Positions 1 to 10,509 of a stretch of 64,000 nt of DNA are shown here, one piece after another. The translations under genes and the position numbers were made by a program. The stretch lies in assembly GCA_902651635.1 (NCBI GenBank), contig CACRSC010000014.1, positions 215,053 through 279,052 on the forward strand, given 5' to 3'. This stretch comes from Mastigamoeba balamuthi (lineage: Eukaryota; Evosea; Mastigamoebida; Mastigamoebidae). The number at the start of each line of letters is the position of its first letter. The first letter of the stretch is position 1. The notes beneath the pieces are model-generated. The model was given only the letters and a program-made list of their open reading frames with translations. It made no database searches and was not told the origin of the DNA.

Positions 1-416
1 ACAGCCACCTGCAGGTTGTCTGCAACCTGCACGCAGTGTTTCTGCAGCAGCATGGCCTGCTTGTGCCTGGCCTTATCCAGCTTATTTGTTGTTGTTTTGT
101 GATTGTACACGAGTCAAAGCTAAACAGGTCCCACACTGCAGTAGGAGTTGTATGGCTCCACAGATGGCTGGAAAGCAACTTACAGAAGTGCACGTCCTTT
201 CTCTGTGAATAGCTACACACACAGATGACATATAGCAAGCATACGCATGGCCAGGTCGTTGTCAGGGGCTGAGTCCTTGTAGCCCAGAAGAGAGCACAGA
301 ACGAGCATTAAGCTGGGCATCGTCTGCCTCAGTGCAGCATTGTACTGAGAAAACGTGGCCTCCTCCAGCCCTGTGGGTTCCACGGCACTCTGCAGCTCGT
401 GTTTCGCAGCATGCAC

Positions 417-662
417 CTATGCTGGATTCTGTTTATTGATGCCCTTGTACACCTCCAGCTGAGTGCTGAGCTGCCTGTTCTGTTGCCTGAGGTTCCTGAC
501 CTGGGCCTCGAGTGCCCTAACACGGGACAAGTCTGGGCCAACTGGGTCGCCATCTGGGATGTTGGCTGGGCCCAGTTGAGCCTGGTGCACATGTGTACTG
601 CACTTGTACTTGCTGCGAATAGGCCAGGTACCATCTTTGGCTTCCATCACTGCTATGCCCAC
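417..662 (-). CDS. Hypothetical coiled-coil fragment
   Basis: An 81-codon frame whose C-terminal half has a heptad-like pattern (ALEAQVRNLRQQNRQLSTQL) typical of a short coiled coil. No other domain is visible. It may be one exon of a longer gene, since nothing marks its ends. It resembles in style the minus-strand coiled-coil frame at 2833-3141, so both may belong to one broken gene or one element. Function unknown. Confidence 0.25.
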   Translation of the reverse strand: MGIAVMEAKDGTWPIRSKYKCSTHVHQAQLGPANIPDGDPVGPDLSRVRALEAQVRNLRQQNRQLSTQLEVYKGINKQNPA

Positions 663-1004
663 AGCTGTGCCACCAGCAGATGATCACTTACAAAAATTGT
701 TTGGGTTGTCCTACAAGTTGATGTCAACCACGTAATCTGCACCAAGCACCCCCAAGAAGGAGAAGCTCGAGGTGTGTCACTGTATTCCCTCCACCCCACT
801 CATTCTCCTTCTCAAGCATTCCCAGCCCACCGAGTTTGAAGTTGAATATGCCCTATACCAAGAGTATATGTGCTGTGTTGCACAGTGTGAGCATGAGAGA
901 CTGGATGTGCCTTCATCTTCTGATCAAGCCCCTGCACCGCAGGCCATGACAACACGCCGTTCTGGTGAGTTCTTCCCTTTTCATACATACAATCATCTAC
1001 TGGC

Positions 1005-1155
1005 ACATGCTATATGCTGCCAGTTTAATTCTTTACTGGCAGCAGTGCTGGCAGTACATAGTATATACCACCAGCACATACTTATGCCAGCCATTATGCC
1101 AGCAGCATATAATTATATGCTGCCAGCACATAATTCTATGCTGCTGGCAGGCACT
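1005..1155. repeat. TGCTGGCA/TGCCAGCA hairpin motif cluster
   Basis: The words TGCTGGCA and its complement TGCCAGCA (or one-base variants) occur repeatedly here, mixed with short palindromes such as ATAATTATAT, so the strand can fold into several hairpins. Related clusters recur at about 2335-2400 and 3310-3355. The first sits in what may be an intron before the acceptor near 1190. Confidence 0.5.
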
Positions 1156-1193
1156 GCATCCCTTTACAACCTGACATTATTTCTGTCATAGAA

Positions 1194-1502
1194 GTGGTTT
1201 CCACGACCACTTCTGCAGCCCTGGTTCAATACAAGGCCATGGCAGCAGCAGCAGCACCAGCTGTTGAGCCCGAGCTGTCTTCTGAGCCCCAGCAGCAGCA
1301 GGACAGTGAGCCAGAGAAGGTGAACAAGAAGCCGATGGAGCAAGATAAGAAGACTGAGCAGCAGAATGGTGACGCCAAGCAGCAGGAGGATGCAGAGGCT
1401 GAGCAGCAGAACGAGCAGCAGGACGAGCAGGAGGAGAACGTGGGGGACGAGCAACAGGACCAAGGGGACGAGGATGACAGCAACAGTGGGGGGGCCCCCT
1501 AG
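1194..1502 (+). CDS. Hypothetical Gln/Glu-rich low-complexity exon
   Basis: A frame of about 100 residues preceded by a plausible splice acceptor at about 1190 (tgtcatag). It begins with a short Ala-rich segment and then is almost wholly Gln, Glu, Asp and Lys (repeated QQ, EQQ, DEQ units), ending at a TAG next to a G-run. The composition means homology cannot be judged. A preceding exon may lie near 830-965, ending at a GTGAGT-like donor. No function is proposed. Confidence 0.25.
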   Translation: MVSTTTSAALVQYKAMAAAAAPAVEPELSSEPQQQQDSEPEKVNKKPMEQDKKTEQQNGDAKQQEDAEAEQQNEQQDEQEENVGDEQQDQGDEDDSNSGGAP

Positions 1503-2332
1503 TGCTGAGCCCACCAGCATGCAGGACCAGAATGTGGGATGGCCTGCTTCCTCTGGTGCCAGGGAGCTCCAGCCATGGCAGAAGTCCTGGCCCTGGCCAG
1601 CTTTCTCTGCTTCCTGCGACTGGTGGGCATTCCAGGGTGCTGGGGTGCGCACCAGGCAGCAGGTTGCTGCCATCAACTCCTGTGTGATGGGTTGCCCAGC
1701 AGAGTGCTCTGAGCACGAATGGGCTGACCTCATGGCCTTGTACCCTCAACCACGTCCTGGAGATATCACCACAGATAGTAGCATGATTTCCAAGGAAGCC
1801 AGTGCCAGAGCAGTATGCCCTTCATTCTCAATTCTAATGTCTGACTCAATCAAAACAGACTGGGACATACCTACCAGTGATCGGGTCAATGACTGTCCCA
1901 TGCCTCGTGACAGGCCCCCATCACATGGGCCTGCGTGACGTGTACATCTGGAACGTGTGCCGCATGGAATCTGGCAAACGGGCCACGTTGCTGCAGTCCG
2001 GCAGTGTGTACTGGGCCTATGTGGAGGACAAGTGGACTCTCGTCACAACCTCATCATTCCGGTCAACACCAGCATGATGAAGCAGTTAAGCTGCCTCGTC
2101 CTCAACCCAGCATTTTCAGTGGCTGATGTGCAGAAGAAGAACACGGTGATCAGCATCCCGTGTGGTGCAGTAAGGCCCCCTGTTGTGCTGACAGCACAGT
2201 AGCACTTCTATGTTGACTACATCCTGCACAACAGTGAGGGCACGATCAATTTGTATGTATTTCCTCTGTCTTTTACTCGGTTTTCAATTGGATTTATTCT
2301 TTTTTAAAAGTTTACTGCTACTTTTTGTTTAT

Positions 2333-2400
2333 GTGCCAGCAGCAAATACATCTATGCCAGCGGTACATAGCTTGTGCTGCTGGCACATAGAAAAAGTCGC
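2333..2400. repeat. Second TGCTGGCA/TGCCAGCA cluster
   Basis: A shorter copy of the motif found at 1005-1155, with TGCCAGCAGCA, ATGCCAGCGGTACATAG and TGCTGCTGGCACATAG. The shared word CTGGCACAT and spacing to ACATAG steps suggest common origin rather than chance. Confidence 0.45.
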
Positions 2401-2451
2401 CATCATAACTTGCTTTCCAGCTTACTGCTGCAGCAGTACAGGCAAGCAACA

Positions 2452-2796
2452 ATGCCTGAGGCAGGCCAGCAGTACGAGGATGCTGTTGTGCAGGCCTCCA
2501 TCAATGCCATCTTCACCCTGAGCAGGAATAGGGTCATTCTGACCACGGAGGAGGCAGTTCAGGCAAGAACTGACAGCCTGGAGCTCATGTACTTCACCAC
2601 GCTGTTCTGGGACCTGACAGAGAACACAGTGCAGAATGCAACCACGATACTGACTGCTGTTGCAGCTGAGGTACGTCACCTCAGCCATCTCAGCAAGAGG
2701 GGACGTGCCATGGATGATCCCAAAGCCATGCTGAATGCTGTGAGGAGCATCAAGGACAAGATCAAGGATAAAGCAATTGAGAAGGGCAAGGTGTGA
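2452..2796 (+). CDS. Hypothetical alpha-helical protein, 114 aa
   Basis: An ATG-initiated frame of 115 codons with balanced composition and long helical stretches; the C-terminus is basic (KDKIKDKAIEKGK). It is the most gene-like frame in the first 3.5 kb. No signal peptide, membrane segment or catalytic motif is visible. It might be a terminal exon because a pyrimidine-rich tract and AG lie just upstream. Not recognised. Confidence 0.3.
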   Translation: MPEAGQQYEDAVVQASINAIFTLSRNRVILTTEEAVQARTDSLELMYFTTLFWDLTENTVQNATTILTAVAAEVRHLSHLSKRGRAMDDPKAMLNAVRSIKDKIKDKAIEKGKV

Positions 2797-2832
2797 GTGA
2801 CAGAGAGCACTCAAGAGATGGGTGAGAGTGTC

Positions 2833-3141
2833 TCAGCACGTGGGAGTGTCTGCTGCACCATCAGCAGACTCAGATGCAGGGTGAGCAGGGTGAGAGGTGG
2901 GCACTTTGTGCTTGGAGGGAGTGGTGCTGGTGCCCTTAAGGGACTCGTACTCCCTCCAATTGGCATGCTCGGACTTGAGAAGCTCCAGCTGCTCCTTGAT
3001 CCCCTCGTTCTGGCTCTTCAATGTTGCAATGAGCACATGCTCCTTATGCAGGTCATTGATCACCCTGAGCTGCTCTTTCTTGTATGTGGTGATCTTGTCC
3101 TTCAACTTGGCCCTGGCAACCCTGCTACTGTGCTGGAACAA
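2833..3141 (-). CDS. Hypothetical coiled-coil protein fragment
   Basis: A 102-codon minus-strand frame: a basic start, a central coiled-coil-like segment (KEQLRVINDLHKEHVLIATL) and a Ser/Thr/Pro/His-rich tail. It lies tail to tail with the plus-strand frame ending at 2796, 36 bases away, which would be a compact convergent arrangement if both are real. No family recognised. Confidence 0.25.
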   Translation of the reverse strand: MFQHSSRVARAKLKDKITTYKKEQLRVINDLHKEHVLIATLKSQNEGIKEQLELLKSEHANWREYESLKGTSTTPSKHKVPTSHPAHPASESADGAADTPTC

Positions 3142-3579
3142 GGAGACCTGGTCCAGCAGGACGAGGTGAAGAGGCTGACTGCTGAAATCGCCTCTGCTAG
3201 AGCCACACTAAATAAAAGCAATTGTCCAACAAATGATTTCCCTCTCAAAATTGTGTTAGATGTGCATCAGCATTAATGTACATCACTCTATCTGCCGTCT
3301 CTTACTCTTATATGCTGGTGGCACAGTATGTGCTGGTGACAATAACCACCAACATAACTGCTGACTTATTACCCCCTTGTTCCAGGCCCCAGTTCTCAGG
3401 CCTGCCCATGCAGAATCGTTCGCGATTTTGTACACACACTCGCTTATAGGCCTTCTGCTCGTGTTATGAGGCACAGTCAATTCTGAGCTTACTTCACAAC
3501 GCACGGCGTGTTTTTTCCAAGAGACGAAAACTGCCAGCATTAACACCTTTTTCGGGGGAATTCCTGCCCATCAGGGATT

Positions 3580-4245
3580 GCAGATAGCTGTTATGGTCAG
3601 TGCGACTTCATCCAGAGCAGCTTGTGCTGCCACCACAGTATGGGCCTTTGCTGCCTTCTCTATTGACCTTCTGGATTGTGCAATGTCTCTTGGCTTCCAC
3701 CCACTCAGCTTCAGGTCAGAGAAGTCCTTACGACTGCTCACGCAATCTGTGCATGGCCTGTCAGACTCTCTTCCTTCCAGGGATTTTACAGACACGTTCT
3801 TGCACTGCTTCATAGTGTCTACTTATCGACATGAACTCAGCAGAACAGAACTGAAACCAGATCATTTTCACAGATGAGGCATCCCTTCGAGCTCTTTGGC
3901 TCTTCTGGGGGGCATGGCAGTCCAGCTCTTATCCCTTTGTGATATGCAAAGTCAAGCATCCAGCCAAGGTGCACGTCTGGGGGTGCTTTTCAGCACAAGG
4001 GTTTGGCCATCTCTACACGTTCACCTGCAATCTCAATGCTAGGAAGTTGTATGATCTCTATGATAAAGACCTGCTGTTCAGAGCCAAGAAGTGGTTTGGA
4101 TTCAAGCCAGATGCCTGGGAGCTGCAGGAGGACAATGATTCCAAGCACACTAGCAATCTTGGAAAGGTATGAAGGGCCTCTTATCATGTTATTTGCATGG
4201 CTTGGCCAGCATTCTCCCCAGACCTCAATCCTAATGTGTGATCTC
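3580..4245 (+). mobile_element. Tc1/mariner transposase remnant
   Basis: The plus strand holds a decayed DDE transposase of the Tc1/mariner superfamily. In order: IIFTDEAS (first catalytic Asp) near 3868, a stretch reading VHVWGCFSAQGFG near 3970, QEDNDSKHTS (second catalytic Asp) near 4127, and WPAFSPDLNPN near 4200, the usual run-up to the third acidic residue. The reading frame is interrupted by stops after the second Asp and just after the DLNPN motif, and the N-terminal helix-turn-helix half is not clearly readable. A second, more decayed copy lies at about 61040-61460. Terminal inverted repeats were not found. Confidence 0.8.
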
Positions 4246-5034
4246 TCCTCAAGGCTCGTGTGGTATTGCACCACCCCCAGAAATATATATATATATTTGG
4301 TCGCCCATTCTGCTACCAGTGAGGGATTGCACCACCCCTGAAATGTTGCTGGACTGCACCACATACTGCACAAGGAATGGGCAAGACTTCCAGAATCCCT
4401 TGCCCAAAACTTGGTGCAAGTATGAATTCATGTCTGGAATGGGTCACTGAAGCTAATGGTACACTCTCTACTAACCATCAGTTCTTCTCCTCTTCTTCCT
4501 CTGCCTCTTGTGATAAATATAGTATGCTTGCTTATCTGTCTGAGAGGAGTATTATCCCACTTATGGTATAATACTGGTACTGTACGGTACTTCAATGGAT
4601 TTGGGGGGCACCCTTTCAGGATGGTAGCCTGGCAGGGAACTGATACGAGTGCCATGCTTCCTGCGAAAAGGACTCTCAGACTGGCCATAAGAAGCCCCGA
4701 GATGTAATCCTGCCAGACCAGAGTGACTCAAAGATGAACTCTCATTTTTCGACCCACACGTGGTGGCTTTGCCAGCTACCCATTCAGCCCGCAGATCTGT
4801 TAGCGGAGTGTATATTTCTGATTGCCACCGGCCGTAGCAAATCAAACAACCGTAGGGGGTTGGTGAGGCAGCTGAGGGGCGGCAGGTGCAACAGCGCAGT
4901 TCGTGCACAGACAGAGTGTTCTGGGTACTTTTCCGCTCGATGTCCTCGTATAACCGGTGTAATAGCACAGAGCGGGAAGGGAACGGCGAAACTGTGTTCA
5001 TAGGGAAACCTCTGACAAGGCGCCGTTGCATTTT
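4246..5034. other. Intergenic stretch, no gene seen
   Basis: It holds a short (TA) tract at about 4286-4296 and two copies of ATTGCACCACCCC-like text (4264 and 4325) but no convincing gene. It ends where the palindrome's left arm begins. Confidence 0.5.
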
Positions 5035-5233
5035 AACACAGAGATTCCACGATTCTGGGAATGGGCATTGCTGCGTGAAGGTTGCAAGGAGCGATCAATG
5101 GGCTGCGAGCGAAAGGGTGATCATGAAATTGGCGCCACAGAAAAGGTCTCTTTCTTTCCGTCCTTCCATGGAAGCAGAAGACTTGGATGAATTGCCTGTG
5201 TTGGCCCGATAACGGGGGCGGGTCACTCTTCTC

Positions 5234-6432
5234 ATGTCTGCCCAGAACGCGTTTGATCTGTCTCGCTCGATGGCCCCGCCCAGATTGTGGGTCTCGCAGA
5301 CCCGCATCTTCCGCACGGCCACGTTCGAGGTGCGCCAATAGCCGCGGGGGGGAGGGGGTGCCCCTTCCAGCGGCTCCGGCGAAGCCCCTCCCGGAGAGGC
5401 CGCTGGGGCCACGCCGTCCCAACTCACGCACTCTGCCTGGCAATCTCTCTCCGCTGCACCCGCAGGTGTGCATCGCGGCACGGGCTGCGTGGCTCGAAAG
5501 CAACGCCGTGACGCCCGACGCCGTCTGGAAGTCGGGGCGAAACGCCGTGCTCCTCAACTGCCTCGAAAACCGCAGTGCGTCCCCCCCGCCGGGGCACAAC
5601 AACGCGATTCGGTAGAATTGCCTTGTGACCGAACGAATGGCACATTCCGCTTCTTCTCGAGGCAGCACTGGAGCCGTGCCCACGGTGCTGCGTCCCCATC
5701 TCGAAGCCCAACGTGTCCGTCGAGTGTTCGTCGACCACGCCCACTCCTGCGCAGCAGGGCGACGAGCTGGTGTTCGTCTTTGACGAGTGCAGATCGTCGG
5801 TGTTCAACTCCCTCTCACCTCGCCCACGCCCCGCCGCACACTACTGCAGCTGACGCCCCGCGCACGCGCGCACAAGGTTCTGCAACTCGTCCAGGCTGCA
5901 CCTGGGCGGCAAGGTGGTGCTGCTGGTCGAGATCGCCGACGCGAGGGGCGCCGTGGTGTGCCGCCTGCACAGCGACCGCCTGCTGCTCTGCTCCAAGAGC
6001 TCTTTCCACGCCCTCAGGTCCCTCTGCCCCTCGTCCGCCGCTGCGCCCTGTGCTGCCCCCGCACTACCCCCGCCAGCCGCGAGCCCGGGGGACAGCTCGC
6101 CGAGCCCTGCGCCGCAGCAGCAACAGAGCACCGAGGAGGAGGAGGAGGAGATCCCCCTGAGCTTCAGCCCCCTGTTTGCCGGCTTTGCGACGCCCTGGGC
6201 TGCGGAGCCCCCGGCGCCCGCGCCCGAGCCCCCGGGGGGACAGGCAGAGCATACGCCGGGGGCAAGCGAGCAGGCACGCGAGCAGCAGGCGGCTGGGGGG
6301 GCTGCCCCCGACCCCGTGCTGATCGCGAGACATATGGGGGAGCTCGAGACAATGCGGCAGGAAAACCTGGCACGTGTCCTCCTGCTTCAGCACCTGCTTG
6401 TGCTGGCTCTCACTGGGTCGCGCCCTCCGTAG
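5234..6432 (+). CDS. Unrecognised CxxC/CSSSRLHLGG family protein (palindrome copy 1)
   Basis: Four exons fit splice consensus and the paralogues at 33311, 46276 and 48034: 5234-5329, 5466-5574, 5666-5795 and 5877-6432, giving about 296 residues. Exon 1 ends in RLWVSQTRIFRTATFE; exon 2 reads VCIAARAAW, matching VGVVxPVAW of the paralogues; exon 3 has CPRCC and a strand-like ELVFVFDEC; exon 4 opens with FCNSSRLHLGGKVVLLVEI, then a long Pro/Ala/Ser- and Glu-rich linker, and ends in a helix with LARVLLLQHLL. The linker is longer than in the paralogues. No enzyme motif, signal peptide or membrane span is seen. The layout (metal-knuckle-like CxxC, beta-rich block, C-terminal leucine helix) would suit a DNA- or protein-binding factor, but that is inference. 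Confidence 0.7.
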
Positions 6433-7814
6433 TCCCATCCCCCATCTGAGCTTCTGTGCCATCCAGGGCGCCCGCTGGTGCGGTGAAACCTCTGTGGAGG
6501 AGAGGGTTATTTCCTTTCAAAACGAAAAAACTGCGGACCACCGGCTGCCCATTTCTTGTTATTCTGCCACAATTTTTCCGTGCCTTACGCGTTGTCGCAT
6601 TCCATTGCGCGGACACTGTGCGGAAAGCAGGCGCAGAGGGCCGCAGTGCTTGAGTGCTCACAGGACGGAGGGTGAAACGGAGGGGGGCGTCTGGTTTTGC
6701 TATTTTTCAAAACTGAGAAAATCAAAGGCAGACGAAAAAACTCCCAGGTTCGAAACAGACGCCCAACCGCACACAGGATCATGGCCCGCTCTCTCTCTCT
6801 CTCTCTCTCGAGGGCCCGCCGAGTGGCAACGCCCTGATCCCCTGCGAGCTGTGCTGGTACAGCCGAGCCTCCCGGCCGCCCCGTCAAGTGGAAGCTCAGG
6901 CCCGACAATTTGATCCACCGAACTGCCTTGCCTTCCCCTCCCCTTCTCTCGTTCTGCCCCTCCCCCGCCCCGCACCTTCTTCCAATCGGCCAGGCAGCGC
7001 AAAACCCGGACGTGTGCCGATGGTGCGACAGCCTCTGCCGCGGTGGAATGCCCTCGGCGATTTGCTGGTTAGCTGTGCTTTCCATAGCAACAAAACGAGT
7101 GGTGAGAGTGGTGAGAGGGGGATCGAGCCGCAGTCAGCACGGAGAGCCCACATCTGCACGGCAAATCAAGCACCCAGTGGCGGCGGGGGCGAACGAGGCC
7201 ATTCTGGCGTTTGCGCTGCGTCAAAACCACCACATTTTTGTGAACGGCTGCAGCGCATTGCATTACAGGCCGAGAACATTCCCGTTGCCTCGCCCTTTCC
7301 TCAGACAGCACCTCAGCAACACGCATCGGATTCCTCTTGCCCTGAGGTACGAGTCGCTCGCTCGAATGCCCGGGCGGGCGTGGTTTGCTCTTTTGCTCTC
7401 CACGATGGGCGAAGCTCTTCTTCTCAATCCTTGCTCCTCTGCTTTTGGAAAATGGAAAAAGTGTGCCGGACCCACCAAACCGCTTTGACATACTGACTCG
7501 AGGCAAATCGGGAGATGACTCTTTTTTTGTTCAAGAGCCGGGAAGGAGATAGAACATAAACCAGAGGGTAGACGAAAGAGAGGGGGCTTCAGGGCTCGAT
7601 CCCAGAATTCGCTCGGCGGACCACGAGTCGTGCGATGTTAATGGCGAAGCAAGAGACGCACGTGCTGTGAGATCATACAATGTCAAGCCCCGAAGACACT
7701 GTGGCTGGCAAGTGTAGCTGCGAGCTCCTTCGAGTGTTGCATGAGGGCCGAGGGGTGCATTCCGAGAATAATGATGAGCTTGCTCGAGGACCGTGACGCA
7801 CTCACCGAGCTGTG
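6433..7814. other. Inner part of left palindrome arm, no gene called
   Basis: Long open frames occur on both strands because the sequence is GC-rich, but none has splice-consistent structure or a recognisable domain. It holds a (CT)10-type microsatellite near 6789-6810. The mirror segment is 9125-10509, where a 459-codon frame results only from small indels. Confidence 0.5.
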
Positions 7815-9124
7815 CCTGCTGATGGTGTCAGACAGAGTAGATGGAGTTTGTGCCTCGACTTGTCAAGTCGCTGTACTCTCGGGGGGCGGTGGCAGTGGGC
7901 ACGCATCGCAGCCCCGAAGGTCAGGCGACTAGCCCACTCCACTTGCGCCCAGGAAAATTGCTGTGAGAGAGGTCTTCGAACACCACGTCGTCGCTGCCGA
8001 GCTCAGGTGGCCCTCCGGCACTAGGGCGTGTGGGTTGCAGTCTTGCCACACACCACACCTGCCCGTGCATATGTGGTGATTTTAAGGTCAACCATTTATT
8101 TCAATTTCACTGCTGGTTGCTGTGATAGAGTAGTGCTGACATTGTTCTGATTATGGTCTGGTCCGGTCGTTCCGATTGCTGCAGTGGTGGGGGGTCAGTA
8201 TGTGCTCTGTAGGGGATCATCAGGAGAGCTCGACTTCGCGCCACATTCTTCTGTTGAGAGTAAGCGCTGAGCCCCCATGGGGTTTCTGACGGGATCGATC
8301 CAGAAGGACCTGGCATTCTGTGGCAGGACAAAACAAAAGAGGGTTGCACGTAGAAGGGGCAAATGGAAGAAATGTCATACAATCTGTCACTCGGCTCCCA
8401 AAGACAACCCTGGAGCCGGCGGGACAGGGCTATCACGCACAGTGATGGCCCGCAAGCAAGAGCGCAGTGGTGAGGAGTGGTGTAACAGAGAATGACATCG
8501 AATAGAGAGAATTACAAAAGAAAAACCGGAGTGATGGTCATGGACGTAACAAAGAAGCGCTGCGAGCCTCTAGAGGGCCCAAGGAAGCAGATTCCACAGC
8601 TGTGAACTATACAGAACAGGCCAGCGACTGAGGGGAACCCTGATTTTTCTGTCACATTACCCCCAAAAATGAGTGTTTTTATGGGGCAAAAATAATGACA
8701 GCCCTCCCCCAAACACAATACTGAGAAGTCACAGAGCACACGGCACCGCAAATCACGCTCAACGCATGCTTGCACGCAGCACACGACACAGAGAGCACTG
8801 CGATGCCTGTCCATGCACTAGATGAACAGCACGCACACGTTTCAGCACAAGAGCTCACATACAACTCATATCATTGTGACATTACTCCCGGATGTTCCTT
8901 GATGCCATAATGCTGTTGCACCAGCCAACACCGCTTCATGGGATCGTATGAGCTTGTCAGTCACTGTGGGAGCTTCTTCTGAGCACGGTACCGATACTCT
9001 GCTCCCTCTGGACATGGGGGGGGGTTGCTTGTTACTCTGTTGGGCCCGACGAGGATCACATTGCACCGCTTAAGGGGAATCCGGAACCTCATATGACCGG
9101 TGTCCACATATGGCAGTTCATAGA
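7815..9124. other. Spacer of the palindrome
   Basis: Unique 1.31 kb between the arms. No convincing coding sequence, RNA gene or transposon end was found. The two halves are not inverted copies of each other. Confidence 0.6.
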
Positions 9125-10509
9125 CACAGCTCGGTGAGTGCGTCACGGTCCTCGAGCAAGCTCATCATTATTCTCGGAATGCACCCCTCGGCCCTCATGC
9201 AACACTCGAAGGAGCTCGCAGCTACACTTGCCAGCCAGAGTGTCTTCGGGGCTTGACATTGTATGATCTCACAGCACGTGCGTCTCTTGCTTCGCCATTA
9301 ACATCGCACGACTCGTGGTCCGCCGAGCGAATTCTGGGATCGAGCCCTGAAGCCCCCTCTCTTTCGTCTACCCTCTGGTTTATGTTCTATCTCCTTCCCG
9401 GCTCTTGAACAAAAAAAGGGTCATCTCCCGATTTGCCTCGAGTCAGTATGTCAAAGCGGTTTGGTGGGTCCGGCACACTTTTTCCATTTTCCAAAAGCAG
9501 AGGAGCAAGCAAGGATTGAGAAGAAGAGCTTCGCCCATCGTGGAGAGCAAAAGAGCAAACCACGCCCGCCCGGGCATTCGAGCGAGCGACTCGTACCTCA
9601 GGGCAAGAGGAATCCGATGCGTGTTGCTGAGGTGCTGTCTGAGGAAAGGGCGAGGCAACGGGAATGTTCTCGGCCTGTAATGCAATGCGCTGCAGCCGTT
9701 CACAAAAATGTGGTGGTTTTGACGCAGCGCAAACGCCAGAATGGCCTCGTTCGCCCCCGCCGCCACTGGGTGCTTGATTTGCCGTGCAGGTGTGGGCTCT
9801 CCGTGCTGACTGCGGCTCGATCCCCCTCTCACCACTCTCACCACTCGTTTTGTTGCTATGGAAAGCACAGCTAACCAGCAAATCGCCGAGGGCATTCCAC
9901 CGCAGCAGAGGCTGTCGCACCATTGGCACGCGTCCGGGTTTTGCGCTGCCTGGCCGATTGGAAGAAGGTGCGGGGCGGGGGAGGGGCAGAACGAGAGAAG
10001 GGGAGGGGAAGGCAAGGCAGTTCGGTGGATCAAATTGTCGGGCCTGAGCTTCCACTTGACGGGGCGGCCGGGAGGCTCGGCTGTACCAGCACAGCTCGCA
10101 GGGGATCAGGCGTTGCCACTCGGCGGGCCCTCGAGAGAGAGAGAGAGAGAGAGCGGGCCATGATCCTGTGTGCGGTTGGGCGTCTGTTTCGAACCTGGGA
10201 GTTTTTTCGTCTGCCTTTGATTTTCTCAGTTTTGAAAAATAGCAAAACCAGACGCCCCCCTCCGTTTCACCCTCCGTCCTGTGAGCACTCAAGCACTGCG
10301 GCCCTCTGCGCCTGCTTTCCGCACAGTGTCCGCGCAATGGAATGCGACAACGCGTAAGGCACGGAAAAATTGTGGCAGAATAACAAGAAATGGGCAGCCG
10401 GTGGTCCGCAGTTTTTTCGTTTTGAAAGGAAATAACCCTCTCCTCCACAGAGGTTTCACCGCACCAGCGGGCGCCCTGGATGGCACAGAAGCTCAGATGG
10501 GGGATGGGA
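9125..10509. other. Inner part of right palindrome arm, no gene called
   Basis: Mirror of 6433-7814, with a (GA) microsatellite at about 10133-10153. Open frames here have no recognisable domain and differ between the arms because of indels, which argues against coding. Confidence 0.5.

Larger units (their letters stand above)
1..3550. other. Unidentified region with coding-like remnants
   Basis: No gene model could be closed here. Short stretches look coded: a run near 830-965 (+) followed by a possible donor, an acidic Gln/Glu-rich run at 1194-1502 (+), pieces near 1935-2200 (+), an alpha-helical frame at 2452-2796 (+), and two coiled-coil frames on the minus strand (417-662 and 2833-3141). 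Base composition is moderate, unlike the GC-rich genes further right. It could be a decayed mobile element or a broken host gene cluster. I recognise no family. Confidence 0.4.
5035..7814. repeat. Left arm of giant palindrome (2.78 kb)
   Basis: This arm is the reverse complement of 9125-11904. Outer end: AACACAGAGAT at 5035; inner end: CTCACCGAGCTGTG at 7801-7814. On reading, differences are few: a 3-base length change in a G-run near 5345, a one-base indel near 6831, and scattered substitutions (for example near 6199, 6319 and 7032). Identity is probably above 98 percent. The arm carries one family gene in its outer half and non-coding DNA with a (CT) microsatellite (about 6789-6810) in its inner half. 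Confidence 0.95.
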
